Assembly (NCBI GenBank): GCA_023387295.1
Contig: JAEWIG010000367.1
Coordinates: 1 to 13,927, forward strand
Reading direction: 5' to 3'
Length of the DNA stretch: 13,927 bases
DNA from: Bacillota bacterium
Lineage (GTDB): Bacteria > Bacillota > Bacilli > Bacillales > Cytobacillaceae
Part shown: one piece after another, positions 8,000-13,927 of the stretch
How the letters are laid out: each line of letters starts with the position of its first letter
How positions within the stretch are numbered: position 1 is the stretch's first letter
The notes under the pieces: model-generated
What the model was told of the DNA's origin: nothing
Database searches by the model: none
Seen by the model: the letters and a program-made list of their open reading frames with translations, nothing else
Program-made: the position numbers and the translations under genes

Positions 8000-10054
8000 T
8001 TGAAGAAAATTAAAAGTTGGTCTAAGCCTAATTTGCCAAATCTTATAGGAAGAAAAAAAGTTGATTGGTCTATTTTTGAATATGGGACGCAAATTCCATT
8101 TGAATTTCATGAAGATTTCGAGAAAGCAAATGGGAATCGAAATTTTGATTCTGATGAGCGAGTCAAAATTGAATTAATTATTAATGGCACATCCTATGAG
8201 GCAAATATTTCAAAAAACCAAAGAAATGATTTAGTCTTACGGTATGACAAGAATAATGGGTTAAAAGAAGTATTAAGGGACGGGTTTCAATCTACTTATC
8301 AATATATTATTGAGAATCGAGATGAAAAATCAACAACGCGTGTTCAAATAGCGGACGATAAGGCGGAGTATATTGACTTCTATCAAACGGACAAACCGTT
8401 TGTATATAAAGTTTTGTTTCAATCTAAAAACACCAAAATTAATCCTTCATTTTGGTGGGTCAATCAAGGCAAAACACATACACAAGAAAGAGAAGGAGAG
8501 TTTCTTTGGGCACCACAAAAGTCTAAAAGAGGGTTTCCGGTTCCTCATCATATTAGCCTTAAGCAAGCCCAAATAAATGATATTGTATTTTGTTACTCAA
8601 ACAAGAAATTGAGAGCGGTAGGAGTTGTAACAAATACAGTTATTGAATCCCCAAAGCCATCGATAATAGCTAGTGATGAATGGCAAGAGGAAGGATATCT
8701 AGTAAGTTTAAAATACTTTAATATTAATCCGGAGATTCTAAAGGAAGAAATACCTTTAGAGTGGAGAAAAAATGAGACCGGTCCTTTTGATATAAATGGA
8801 GATATTAAACAAGGGTATTTTTTTGAGTTATCAGATCAATTTTCTAAAAATCTAATTGCTCAATTTAGAGATAGACTCCCGAAGGAAGTTGGATACAAGA
8901 TGGAAACCTATCAACCTACACAGGAAAAATTATTTATTAGGGAAGAGTTAGAAGAATATAGCTACAAAGCTCTCATCACCCACATCCACACCTACATATC
9001 CACCAAAGGATTCCTCTACACTATAGAAGAAATTACAAATTTGTTTTTATCACTAAAAACCAAGCCCTTCGTCATCCTTTCTGGAATTTCGGGTACAGGT
9101 AAAACGAAGATGGTTCAATGGTTTGCGGAAAGTGTGGGGGCTAATGAAGACAATGGCCAGTTTACGTTGATTCCGATTCGTCCTGATTGGAATGATGGAA
9201 GTGACCTTTTAGGCTATAAAGATATTAAAGGTGACTTTATCGAAGGGCCATTAACGAAGGTTATTAAAAGGGCAAATAAGCACCCTGCTAAGCCTTACTT
9301 TGTTTTATTGGATGAAATGAACTTAGCCCGAGTGGAATATTATTTTAGCGATATTTTGAGTGTGATGGAGAGTCGAAGGTGGAAGGATGGGGAGATGGTT
9401 TCCTCGAATTTGCTTACGGAAGAAATAGCGGGATTCAATCTGAAACTGCCAAATAATCTCTATATAATTGGAACCGTTAACATGGATGAAACGACTCATC
9501 CTTTTAGTAAAAAAGTGTTGGATCGGGCGAATACGATTGAGCTCAATGATGTTGATTTAGGGAATTTTGCTTTTTTAAATGAACATGAGACGGAAGAATC
9601 TATGGAGATTCCTCATGAAAGATTAGCATCGAACTATTTACATCTAAAAGATGTGTTTCCTAAGCACAAAGAAGTTGTAGAAAAGGCGACAAGTGAGTTA
9701 GTGAAAATTAATGAAGCCCTTCAAAAGATGCATGCTCATGTAGGTTATCGTGTTCGTGATGAGATTTGCTTTTATCTTGCTTATAACGAAGAAGCTGAGC
9801 TTTTTACATTTAATGAAGCGTTTGATTATTGTGTGTTACAGAAGGTATTGCCTCGAATTGCTGGAAGTGATAGTCGCGTTGAAAAAATGCTTCGGGAGCT
9901 CTATACGATTTTTACGAATAAAGCATATGACGATGGGCAAGAGGATATTGCTGCTGATTTAACAAGTTCAAAGTATCCACGAAGTGCTATGAAAGTTGCC
10001 GAGATGCTAAGGAGGTTTGAGGAAGATGGCTTTACATCTTTCTGGGTCTCGTGA
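8000..10054 (+). CDS. McrB-like AAA+ motor with EVE-like modified-base reader domain
   Basis: This 684-residue protein is the motor/specificity subunit of a type IV (modification-dependent) restriction system. Residues about 20-105 form a domain I cannot name, with features such as YGTQIPFEFHEDF and LRYDKNNGLK. Residues about 135-290 look like an EVE/PUA-like domain: SFWWVNQGKTHTQE (150-163), then WAPQK, the hydrophobic INDIVFCY and LRAVGVV. Such domains flip out and read modified bases. The AAA+ domain has Walker A GISGTGKT (362-369), Walker B FVLLDEMNLARVEYYFSD with D438-E439, and the McrB-type sensor element GTVNMDETTHPFSKKVLDR (N494, D496). McrB proteins usually hydrolyse GTP; which nucleotide is used here cannot be told. 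The TTG start is fixed by an in-frame TGA at 7982 and by GGTGA four bases upstream; no in-frame ATG occurs before about residue 310. The next gene overlaps its end by 29 bases. Base composition and codon use shift near 8960-9025, at the reader/motor junction. Confidence 0.88.
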   Translation: MKKIKSWSKPNLPNLIGRKKVDWSIFEYGTQIPFEFHEDFEKANGNRNFDSDERVKIELIINGTSYEANISKNQRNDLVLRYDKNNGLKEVLRDGFQSTYQYIIENRDEKSTTRVQIADDKAEYIDFYQTDKPFVYKVLFQSKNTKINPSFWWVNQGKTHTQEREGEFLWAPQKSKRGFPVPHHISLKQAQINDIVFCYSNKKLRAVGVVTNTVIESPKPSIIASDEWQEEGYLVSLKYFNINPEILKEEIPLEWRKNETGPFDINGDIKQGYFFELSDQFSKNLIAQFRDRLPKEVGYKMETYQPTQEKLFIREELEEYSYKALITHIHTYISTKGFLYTIEEITNLFLSLKTKPFVILSGISGTGKTKMVQWFAESVGANEDNGQFTLIPIRPDWNDGSDLLGYKDIKGDFIEGPLTKVIKRANKHPAKPYFVLLDEMNLARVEYYFSDILSVMESRRWKDGEMVSSNLLTEEIAGFNLKLPNNLYIIGTVNMDETTHPFSKKVLDRANTIELNDVDLGNFAFLNEHETEESMEIPHERLASNYLHLKDVFPKHKEVVEKATSELVKINEALQKMHAHVGYRVRDEICFYLAYNEEAELFTFNEAFDYCVLQKVLPRIAGSDSRVEKMLRELYTIFTNKAYDDGQEDIAADLTSSKYPRSAMKVAEMLRRFEEDGFTSFWVS
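10009..10015 (+). promoter_or_regulatory. Shine-Dalgarno deciding the start of the DUF2357 nuclease gene
   Basis: A perfect AAGGAGG lies inside the end of the McrB-like gene, ten bases before ATG 10026-10028. The longer in-frame TTG at 10017 is only one base from it and cannot be served by it, so the ATG is preferred. Confidence 0.75.
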
Positions 10055-12488
10055 GGATGTAGAAATCGTAAAGATTGAAACTGTGCAATGCTCGCTCGTT
10101 ATCAAGGGGAAGCCCTATCATGAAAAATATGAAGGGTTGAAGCAGTATCAATCGATGGATTTTAGCGATATGATGAACTTCGATGTTCGTGGTGAGGGAA
10201 TTCTTGAACAGAAGGTATTAGATATAAATGAAGGGAAGCTAGTTACTTCTGACAAAGTACGACCTACTTTTTTTGAAAATGGAATTTATCAGATTATTGT
10301 TGTTCCTAAAGTGGAAGGAGAGTTTTCTTTTTACCATGAGCATCCGGTTTTAAGACAAGCGGTTGCTCCAGTAAAGATAGGAAGCCAAATGATTCTGATG
10401 GGGAATCTCCAATTTCAGAATGAAGTGGGGTATACCACTTTTGAAGTTCGTTTAGAGAAGCAAACGATACTTGAAGTAACCTTAGAAATTTTTCCAACGA
10501 AATTGGATTATAAAAAGGATTATCAAAAACTTTTAGAAGATGTAAATGATGAGATTTATAATCTGGCCTTTCATTTTATTAGGAAAACATACTTAGGAGC
10601 GAGCTTAAAGTCAGAAGCAAATCCTTCGAAAGCGGAATTTTATCGGCTAATTAGCAAGCATTTCGGGCAATTCACACAGGCCTTACAGCGAATCGAGCAG
10701 CAGCCCCATCGACAGCTTCAAACGACACATGAAAAAGTCCGAGGGGATCAACTAAGAAAGCTAGATTCTACAAGTCGAAGCTATTTACGAAAGCGAGCAA
10801 ATTTGTTTGTCGAAGTGCAGAATGGAATTGCGTTAAGACAAAAACAAGTGATGCCATTAGAAGGCCTTGGAATAAAAAAAGAGGTCACGAATGATACTCT
10901 TGAAAACCGTTACGTAAAATGGATGATCGAAAGGTTGATTCATAAATTAACCGGTTTGCTAGAATCGATACAAAAAGAGAGTAGGAGATGGAAGGATAAT
11001 CCTGATTCTGAAATCATAGAACAAATCAAGGATATGAAAAAGCGCCTAGAAGGTAAGTTAAAGCAGGTTTTTTGGAAATCAATTGGTCCATTAAAACGCT
11101 CTGTGATGAGTTTAGTTCTACAAATGGCTCCGGGATACCGAGATGCTTTCCAAATATATTTAACAGTCTCGAAAGGATTAATGCTACAAGGAAAGCTTTA
11201 TCAAATGTCTGTTAAAGATGTAGCAACTTTATACGAATATTGGACATTCCTTAAATTAGGACAAATCCTAAGTCGTAAATACAAAATGATTAGCCAAGAT
11301 GTGATTAAAGTAAAACGGGACGGATTGTTTGTCAATCTTGAGGCAAACCAATCGGCTAGTCGCATTTTTCAACATCCAGTAACAGATGAAAAGATTATCC
11401 TCACATATCAGAAGAAAGAAAGGAATCTCCCTACTGTTAATCAAATACCGGATACAGTTTTAAGCATTGCGAAGAAAGGAAGAGATTATTCCTTCAATTA
11501 CATTTTCGATGCGAAGTATCGAATTGATTATGCCCAAGAAGGAGGCTATTATCATTCCCGATATGGTAAGCCAGGTCCGATGGAAGACGATATTAATACG
11601 ATGCATCGCTACCGAGATTCAATCGTAGCAGCTAATCATGGCCCTTATGAAAGAACTGCGTTCGGAGCCTATGTTCTTTTCCCTTGGACTTCTGAAGAGC
11701 TATATCAGGACCATCATTTTTACAAAAGTATTAACGAAGTCAATATTGGAGGGTTACCTTTTCTTCCAAATGCAACGACGATGGTGGAACGATTTGTCGA
11801 AAGATTAATTGAAAAAAGTCCTGAAGACATTCAGCGAGAAGGTATTTTACCAAGGGGAACGCTAGCAGACTGGCAATCTAGCCTAGATGAAAGGGTATTA
11901 GTGGGGCTAGTTTCTAGTAAAGAGGAATATGTTCGTTTTATCCAGGAAGGCTTTTATGAAATTGGTCATGCTAGCTTGAAAAAAGGCTGGCAAGAAGCAA
12001 AGTATATAGCTCTATATGTAAAGAAGGGTGTTTTGGAGGAGAATGGTGTCATCGTTTATGGGAAAATCAAGGAATTAAAGTGGATAAACGAGAAGGTCCA
12101 ATTTGAAGTTGAGCATTGGATAAATCTTCAGACCGTTATTAAACCAGTGAACTATGGAATTGCTAGTTATATAATGACTACACTTACTAACCTCAAAGAA
12201 GCAAAAGAACTTCCTGAGCTATTCTTGAAATCTAAGGATGAAATGACCCTTTGGAAAATGCTTAGAAGGGTTTCAGACCGAATAAAGCTAGATTTAGATA
12301 CTGTTAATGTGGATGAAGCTATGATGATCATGGAATATCGGATTAAAGATATTAAAATAACTCTTGAACAGTCCAAGCAAGAAATGGTTTTTACGAATGG
12401 CAAAGAACTGAATAGGATTTCCGTAGAAAAACTAAGGAAGAATCCAACATTAGTATTTAAAATGTTAGTGGAAATGTTGATTAAGTGA
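10026..12488 (+). CDS. McrC-like DUF2357 / PD-(D/E)XK nuclease of the type IV system
   Basis: This 820-residue protein is the predicted nuclease partner of the upstream McrB-like motor. The N-terminal region (about 1-150) is beta-rich. The next part (about 165-340) is a helical DUF2357-like region with a recognisable NDTLENRYVKWMIERL segment. The nuclease core follows: P475-D476 before a strand, then FNYIFDAKYR with D495-A-K497, which is the P-D...(D/E)-x-K catalytic pattern of the DUF524/PDDEXK_7 family. A C-terminal beta pattern (AKYIALYVKKGV...GVIVYGKI, from about 658) may be a further binding domain. In McrBC systems the AAA+ ring recruits the nuclease and translocation triggers cleavage. 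The ATG start is chosen for its perfect AAGGAGG ten bases upstream. The gene overlaps the motor gene by 29 bases, implying coupled translation and fixed stoichiometry. Domain limits are by eye. Confidence 0.87.
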   Translation: MALHLSGSREDVEIVKIETVQCSLVIKGKPYHEKYEGLKQYQSMDFSDMMNFDVRGEGILEQKVLDINEGKLVTSDKVRPTFFENGIYQIIVVPKVEGEFSFYHEHPVLRQAVAPVKIGSQMILMGNLQFQNEVGYTTFEVRLEKQTILEVTLEIFPTKLDYKKDYQKLLEDVNDEIYNLAFHFIRKTYLGASLKSEANPSKAEFYRLISKHFGQFTQALQRIEQQPHRQLQTTHEKVRGDQLRKLDSTSRSYLRKRANLFVEVQNGIALRQKQVMPLEGLGIKKEVTNDTLENRYVKWMIERLIHKLTGLLESIQKESRRWKDNPDSEIIEQIKDMKKRLEGKLKQVFWKSIGPLKRSVMSLVLQMAPGYRDAFQIYLTVSKGLMLQGKLYQMSVKDVATLYEYWTFLKLGQILSRKYKMISQDVIKVKRDGLFVNLEANQSASRIFQHPVTDEKIILTYQKKERNLPTVNQIPDTVLSIAKKGRDYSFNYIFDAKYRIDYAQEGGYYHSRYGKPGPMEDDINTMHRYRDSIVAANHGPYERTAFGAYVLFPWTSEELYQDHHFYKSINEVNIGGLPFLPNATTMVERFVERLIEKSPEDIQREGILPRGTLADWQSSLDERVLVGLVSSKEEYVRFIQEGFYEIGHASLKKGWQEAKYIALYVKKGVLEENGVIVYGKIKELKWINEKVQFEVEHWINLQTVIKPVNYGIASYIMTTLTNLKEAKELPELFLKSKDEMTLWKMLRRVSDRIKLDLDTVNVDEAMMIMEYRIKDIKITLEQSKQEMVFTNGKELNRISVEKLRKNPTLVFKMLVEMLIK

Positions 12489-12650
12489 GAAGGCGTTATG
12501 AGTAGTCTAAGATAATAGAGAAGGGATTTTCGAAAATAAGTAGAAATACCTAGTAATAACATTTATCAACTTGGAGGTCCTATTTTGCTACTCTACTATT
12601 GATACCTATCATCTTTCTAAAAGTTAATATAAATTAGGAGATGATTAATA
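12489..12650. other. Intergenic spacer after the type IV pair
   Basis: This 162-base gap has no long ORF on the + strand and no convincing terminator for the nuclease gene. It contains a GGAGG (12573-12577) before a five-codon TTG frame (12585-12602), which is too short to call a gene, and AGGAG (12636-12640), ten bases before the acetyltransferase ATG. No convincing promoter for the acetyltransferase could be picked. Confidence 0.5.
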
Positions 12651-13055
12651 ATGATATACAAAAACTCACTTGATGGCATTACTTCTGATATGTTAAAAGG
12701 CTTTTTCGGAGATTGGCCAAATCCACCGAGTCCACAAACTCACTTGAAACTATTAAAAAGCAGTAGTAAAGTGGTTATCGCGTTAGATGATGCTACTAAC
12801 CAAGTAGTCGGATTTATTACCGCCATTAGTGATGGAGTTCTATCCGCCTATATTCCACTTCTTGAAGTTTTGCCAGCATACAAAAATAAAGGGATAGGCA
12901 AGGAATTAGTTAGTCGGATGCTAAAAGAACTCGATCACATCTATATGAATGATTTATGCTGTGACGACGACTTAGTTCCTTATTATGAAAAGTTCGGAAT
13001 GACGAAGACAAATGGGATGATCTTGAGGAATTATCAAAGGCAAACTGGGAATTAA
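12651..13055 (+). CDS. GNAT-family N-acetyltransferase
   Basis: This 134-residue protein has the compact fold expected of GNAT acetyltransferases, which move an acetyl group from acetyl-CoA to an amine. The acetyl-CoA pyrophosphate-binding motif A is visible as LLEVLPAYKNKGIGKELV, with K78-x-x-G81-x-G83 in the R/Q-x-x-G-x-G/A position. Motif B appears as VPYYEKFGM (109-117), and strand beta-4 precedes motif A (VVGFITAIS, 52-60). The length is slightly below the usual 140-180 residues but the core looks complete. The ATG has AGGAG ten bases upstream. The natural substrate cannot be inferred. It is separated by 162 bases from the restriction pair and followed by its own terminator, so it is probably not part of the defence system. 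Confidence 0.88.
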   Translation: MIYKNSLDGITSDMLKGFFGDWPNPPSPQTHLKLLKSSSKVVIALDDATNQVVGFITAISDGVLSAYIPLLEVLPAYKNKGIGKELVSRMLKELDHIYMNDLCCDDDLVPYYEKFGMTKTNGMILRNYQRQTGN

Positions 13056-13072
13056 TAACTTGAAGCTAGTAG

Positions 13073-13101
13073 CGCTTGGGAGATTTCGCCCAGGCGTTTT
13101 T
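13073..13101 (+). terminator. Rho-independent terminator of the acetyltransferase gene
   Basis: CGCTTGGG (13073-13080) pairs with CCCAGGCG (13089-13096), with one G-T wobble, around an eight-base loop, and is followed by five T residues. It lies 18 bases after the acetyltransferase stop codon. Confidence 0.85.
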
Positions 13102-13115
13102 GTATGTAAAAATAG

Positions 13116-13147
13116 AAGAGACAAATCCCCCCCAAGATTTGTCTTTT
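13116..13147 (-). terminator. Terminator of the FMN reductase gene
   Basis: AGACAAATC (13119-13127) and GATTTGTCT (13136-13144) are perfect inverted arms. Pairing extends outward by a wobble and two A-T pairs, and an eight-base C-rich loop separates the arms. On the minus strand the stem begins 13 bases after the reductase stop codon and is followed by TTCTATTTTTA, a T-rich tail. It may also work weakly on the + strand (TTTTCC), backing up the previous terminator. Confidence 0.8.
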
Positions 13148-13159
13148 CCTATCCCCTAT

Positions 13160-13726
13160 TTAAAAATCATACTCTTCATCTTTTTTCGCGCGAATACTTG
13201 CAAAAGCCTCCGCCATTGATACTGTATCCTCCACAAGTCGTCCCAAGCGGAATAGGATATCAACATTGACGATTTCCTTACGTAGGAAGTCTTTTTCCTC
13301 AATGAAGACATACGTTGGCACAATATGTGCTTTCATATAGGAAAGGATTGGTTTTAATTGCTGTTCAACCATTAAATAATGTTTGGCTGTACCGGCTGTG
13401 ACAACCGTGCTGACGACCTTATCACGGAAGGCATTGACTGGTAAAAGGTCAAAAATATTTTTCAATGTAGCTGGAATCGAAGCTTGAAAGACTGGTGTCC
13501 CGATGATGATGGCATCAGCGGACATCAACGTTTCTGTTACATATTTTGTATCTCCATCATATTCCAAATAATTGCGACCATCACTGAATTCTAAGTCGTA
13601 ATCAGCAAGGTCAATTATCGTAATGTCATGGTCAGGATATAGGCGCTCAGCCATCTCGATTGTATAATTGAGCGCTGTACGTGTTTTCGATCCGACCTTT
13701 GAGCCTGAAAGGGCAACAATTTTCAT
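13160..13726 (-). CDS. NADPH-dependent FMN reductase family protein (flavodoxin-like)
   Basis: This 188-residue protein matches the NADPH-dependent FMN reductase family in length and motifs. An N-terminal Rossmann-type strand (MKIVALSGSK) leads into the flavin-phosphate loop GSKVGSKTRTALN (8-20). The segment GTPVFQASIPATLKNIFDLL (76-95) is the family's conserved FMN-contacting and dimer region, and TAGTAKHYL (110-118) follows. Such cytosolic enzymes reduce FMN, quinones or azo compounds with NAD(P)H; members paired with sulfonate monooxygenases supply FMNH2, but no such partner is here. The start is ATG at 13724-13726, with AAGGAG (complement of 13735-13740) eight bases upstream. A longer reading to TTG 13813 adds 29 residues unlike the family and is rejected. 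It converges on the acetyltransferase gene and ends before its own hairpin terminator. Confidence 0.9.
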   Translation of the reverse strand: MKIVALSGSKVGSKTRTALNYTIEMAERLYPDHDITIIDLADYDLEFSDGRNYLEYDGDTKYVTETLMSADAIIIGTPVFQASIPATLKNIFDLLPVNAFRDKVVSTVVTAGTAKHYLMVEQQLKPILSYMKAHIVPTYVFIEEKDFLRKEIVNVDILFRLGRLVEDTVSMAEAFASIRAKKDEEYDF

Positions 13727-13734
13727 GTAAATCA

Positions 13735-13740
13735 CTCCTT
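13735..13740 (-). promoter_or_regulatory. Shine-Dalgarno deciding the FMN reductase start
   Basis: Minus-strand AAGGAG is eight bases before ATG 13726, which fixes the start at MKIVALSGSK and removes a spurious upstream extension. Confidence 0.8.
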
Positions 13741-13782
13741 GTAAAATAAACTTATTCCTTTGAAACTTGGCGACACTCGGTC

Positions 13783-13800
13783 TTCTATTTAAAAATAGAA
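13783..13800. repeat. Short palindrome upstream of the FMN reductase gene
   Basis: TTCTATTT and AAATAGAA are perfect 8-base arms separated by AA, 57 bases upstream of the reductase ATG. It could be an operator for a redox or drug-sensing repressor, or a weak hairpin. The arms are A/T-rich, so chance is a real alternative. Confidence 0.35.
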
Positions 13801-13820
13801 ATTTGTCATGCAAGCAGTGC

Positions 13821-13927
13821 GAATCGCGTCAAACTGAAGCGGAAATTCGAGAACCTGGCGTGTAACCGTGTGAATCGCGTCAAACTGAAGCGGAAATTCG
13901 AGAACCTGGCGTGTAACCGTGTGAATC
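13821..13927. repeat. 51-bp exact tandem repeat running off the right edge
   Basis: Two complete, identical 51-base copies occupy 13821-13871 and 13872-13922, and a third begins at 13923 (GAATC) and is cut by the window end. The unit starts GAATCGCGTC and ends GTAACCGTGT, and is more GC-rich than the surroundings. Because 51 is divisible by three, one frame on each strand stays open through the array. The minus-strand frame would read a repeated 17-residue unit containing LEFPLQFDA and ends at a TAA about 30 bases beyond the array. No ribosome binding site or family match supports it as a gene, so it is treated as an intergenic repeat. Confidence 0.9.

Noticed and set aside
10017..10025. TTG start for the DUF2357 nuclease gene
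   Set aside because: It is one base from the AAGGAGG site, whereas ATG 10026 is correctly spaced.
12167..12562. 131-residue - strand ORF
   Set aside because: It is antisense to the well-supported nuclease gene, with serine/isoleucine-rich shadow composition and no family features.
12585..12602. Five-codon TTG frame after a GGAGG sequence
   Set aside because: Too short to distinguish from chance; no following regulated gene with matching codons or hairpins was seen.
13060..13269. 69-residue + strand ORF
   Set aside because: It runs through two terminators and antisense to the end of the FMN reductase; no ribosome binding site and low-complexity composition.
13727..13813. 29-residue N-terminal extension of the FMN reductase
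   Set aside because: The ATG at 13726 has a strong AAGGAG eight bases upstream, and the extension does not resemble the family N-terminus.
13821..13927. CRISPR array at the right edge
   Set aside because: The copies are directly contiguous with no unique spacers, so this is a plain tandem repeat.

Overview
The window reads as an accessory 'defence island' from a low-GC Gram-positive bacterium, most likely a member of the Bacillales. The evidence is AT-rich coding sequence, strong Shine-Dalgarno sites of the AAGGTGA/AAGGAGG type, frequent TTG starts and hairpin terminators. No rRNA, tRNA, CRISPR array, transposase or integrase was seen.

Region 1 (1-5145, + strand) is the end of a DNA phosphorothioation-dependent restriction module. 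A very large protein resembling DptH (DndH) enters from the left edge. It carries a PD-(D/E)XK-like nuclease signature near its C-terminus. It is followed, in an overlapping frame, by a HerA/FtsK-type ATPase that looks like the rest of DptH. The two ORFs are offset by one base, so this is either a frameshifted dptH or a natural fission. dptF and dptG would be expected just left of the window.

Region 2 (5175-7758, - strand) is a compact operon: a small Dnd-associated protein, dndD (SMC-like ATPase) and dndE. It converges on dptH, and the two units share a bidirectional hairpin terminator. dndC, dndB and dndA are not in the window, so sulfur insertion must depend on genes elsewhere.

Region 3 (about 7768-12488) starts with a divergent intergenic region holding candidate promoter elements, an inverted repeat and a possible 20-codon ORF. 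It is followed by a two-gene McrBC-like type IV restriction system: an EVE-like reader fused to an McrB-type AAA+ motor, then a DUF2357/PD-(D/E)XK nuclease. The reader half of the motor gene looks compositionally different from its AAA+ half.

Region 4 (12489-13927) looks like ordinary chromosome: a GNAT acetyltransferase and a convergent NADPH-dependent FMN reductase, separated by two terminators. At the right edge an exact 51-bp tandem repeat runs out of the window.

Together the genes describe layered nucleic-acid defence. Dnd proteins mark host DNA with sulfur, Dpt proteins attack DNA lacking the mark, and an adjacent modification-reading nuclease could attack DNA carrying foreign modifications. 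The pairing is inferred from adjacency; only the individual families are supported by motifs.
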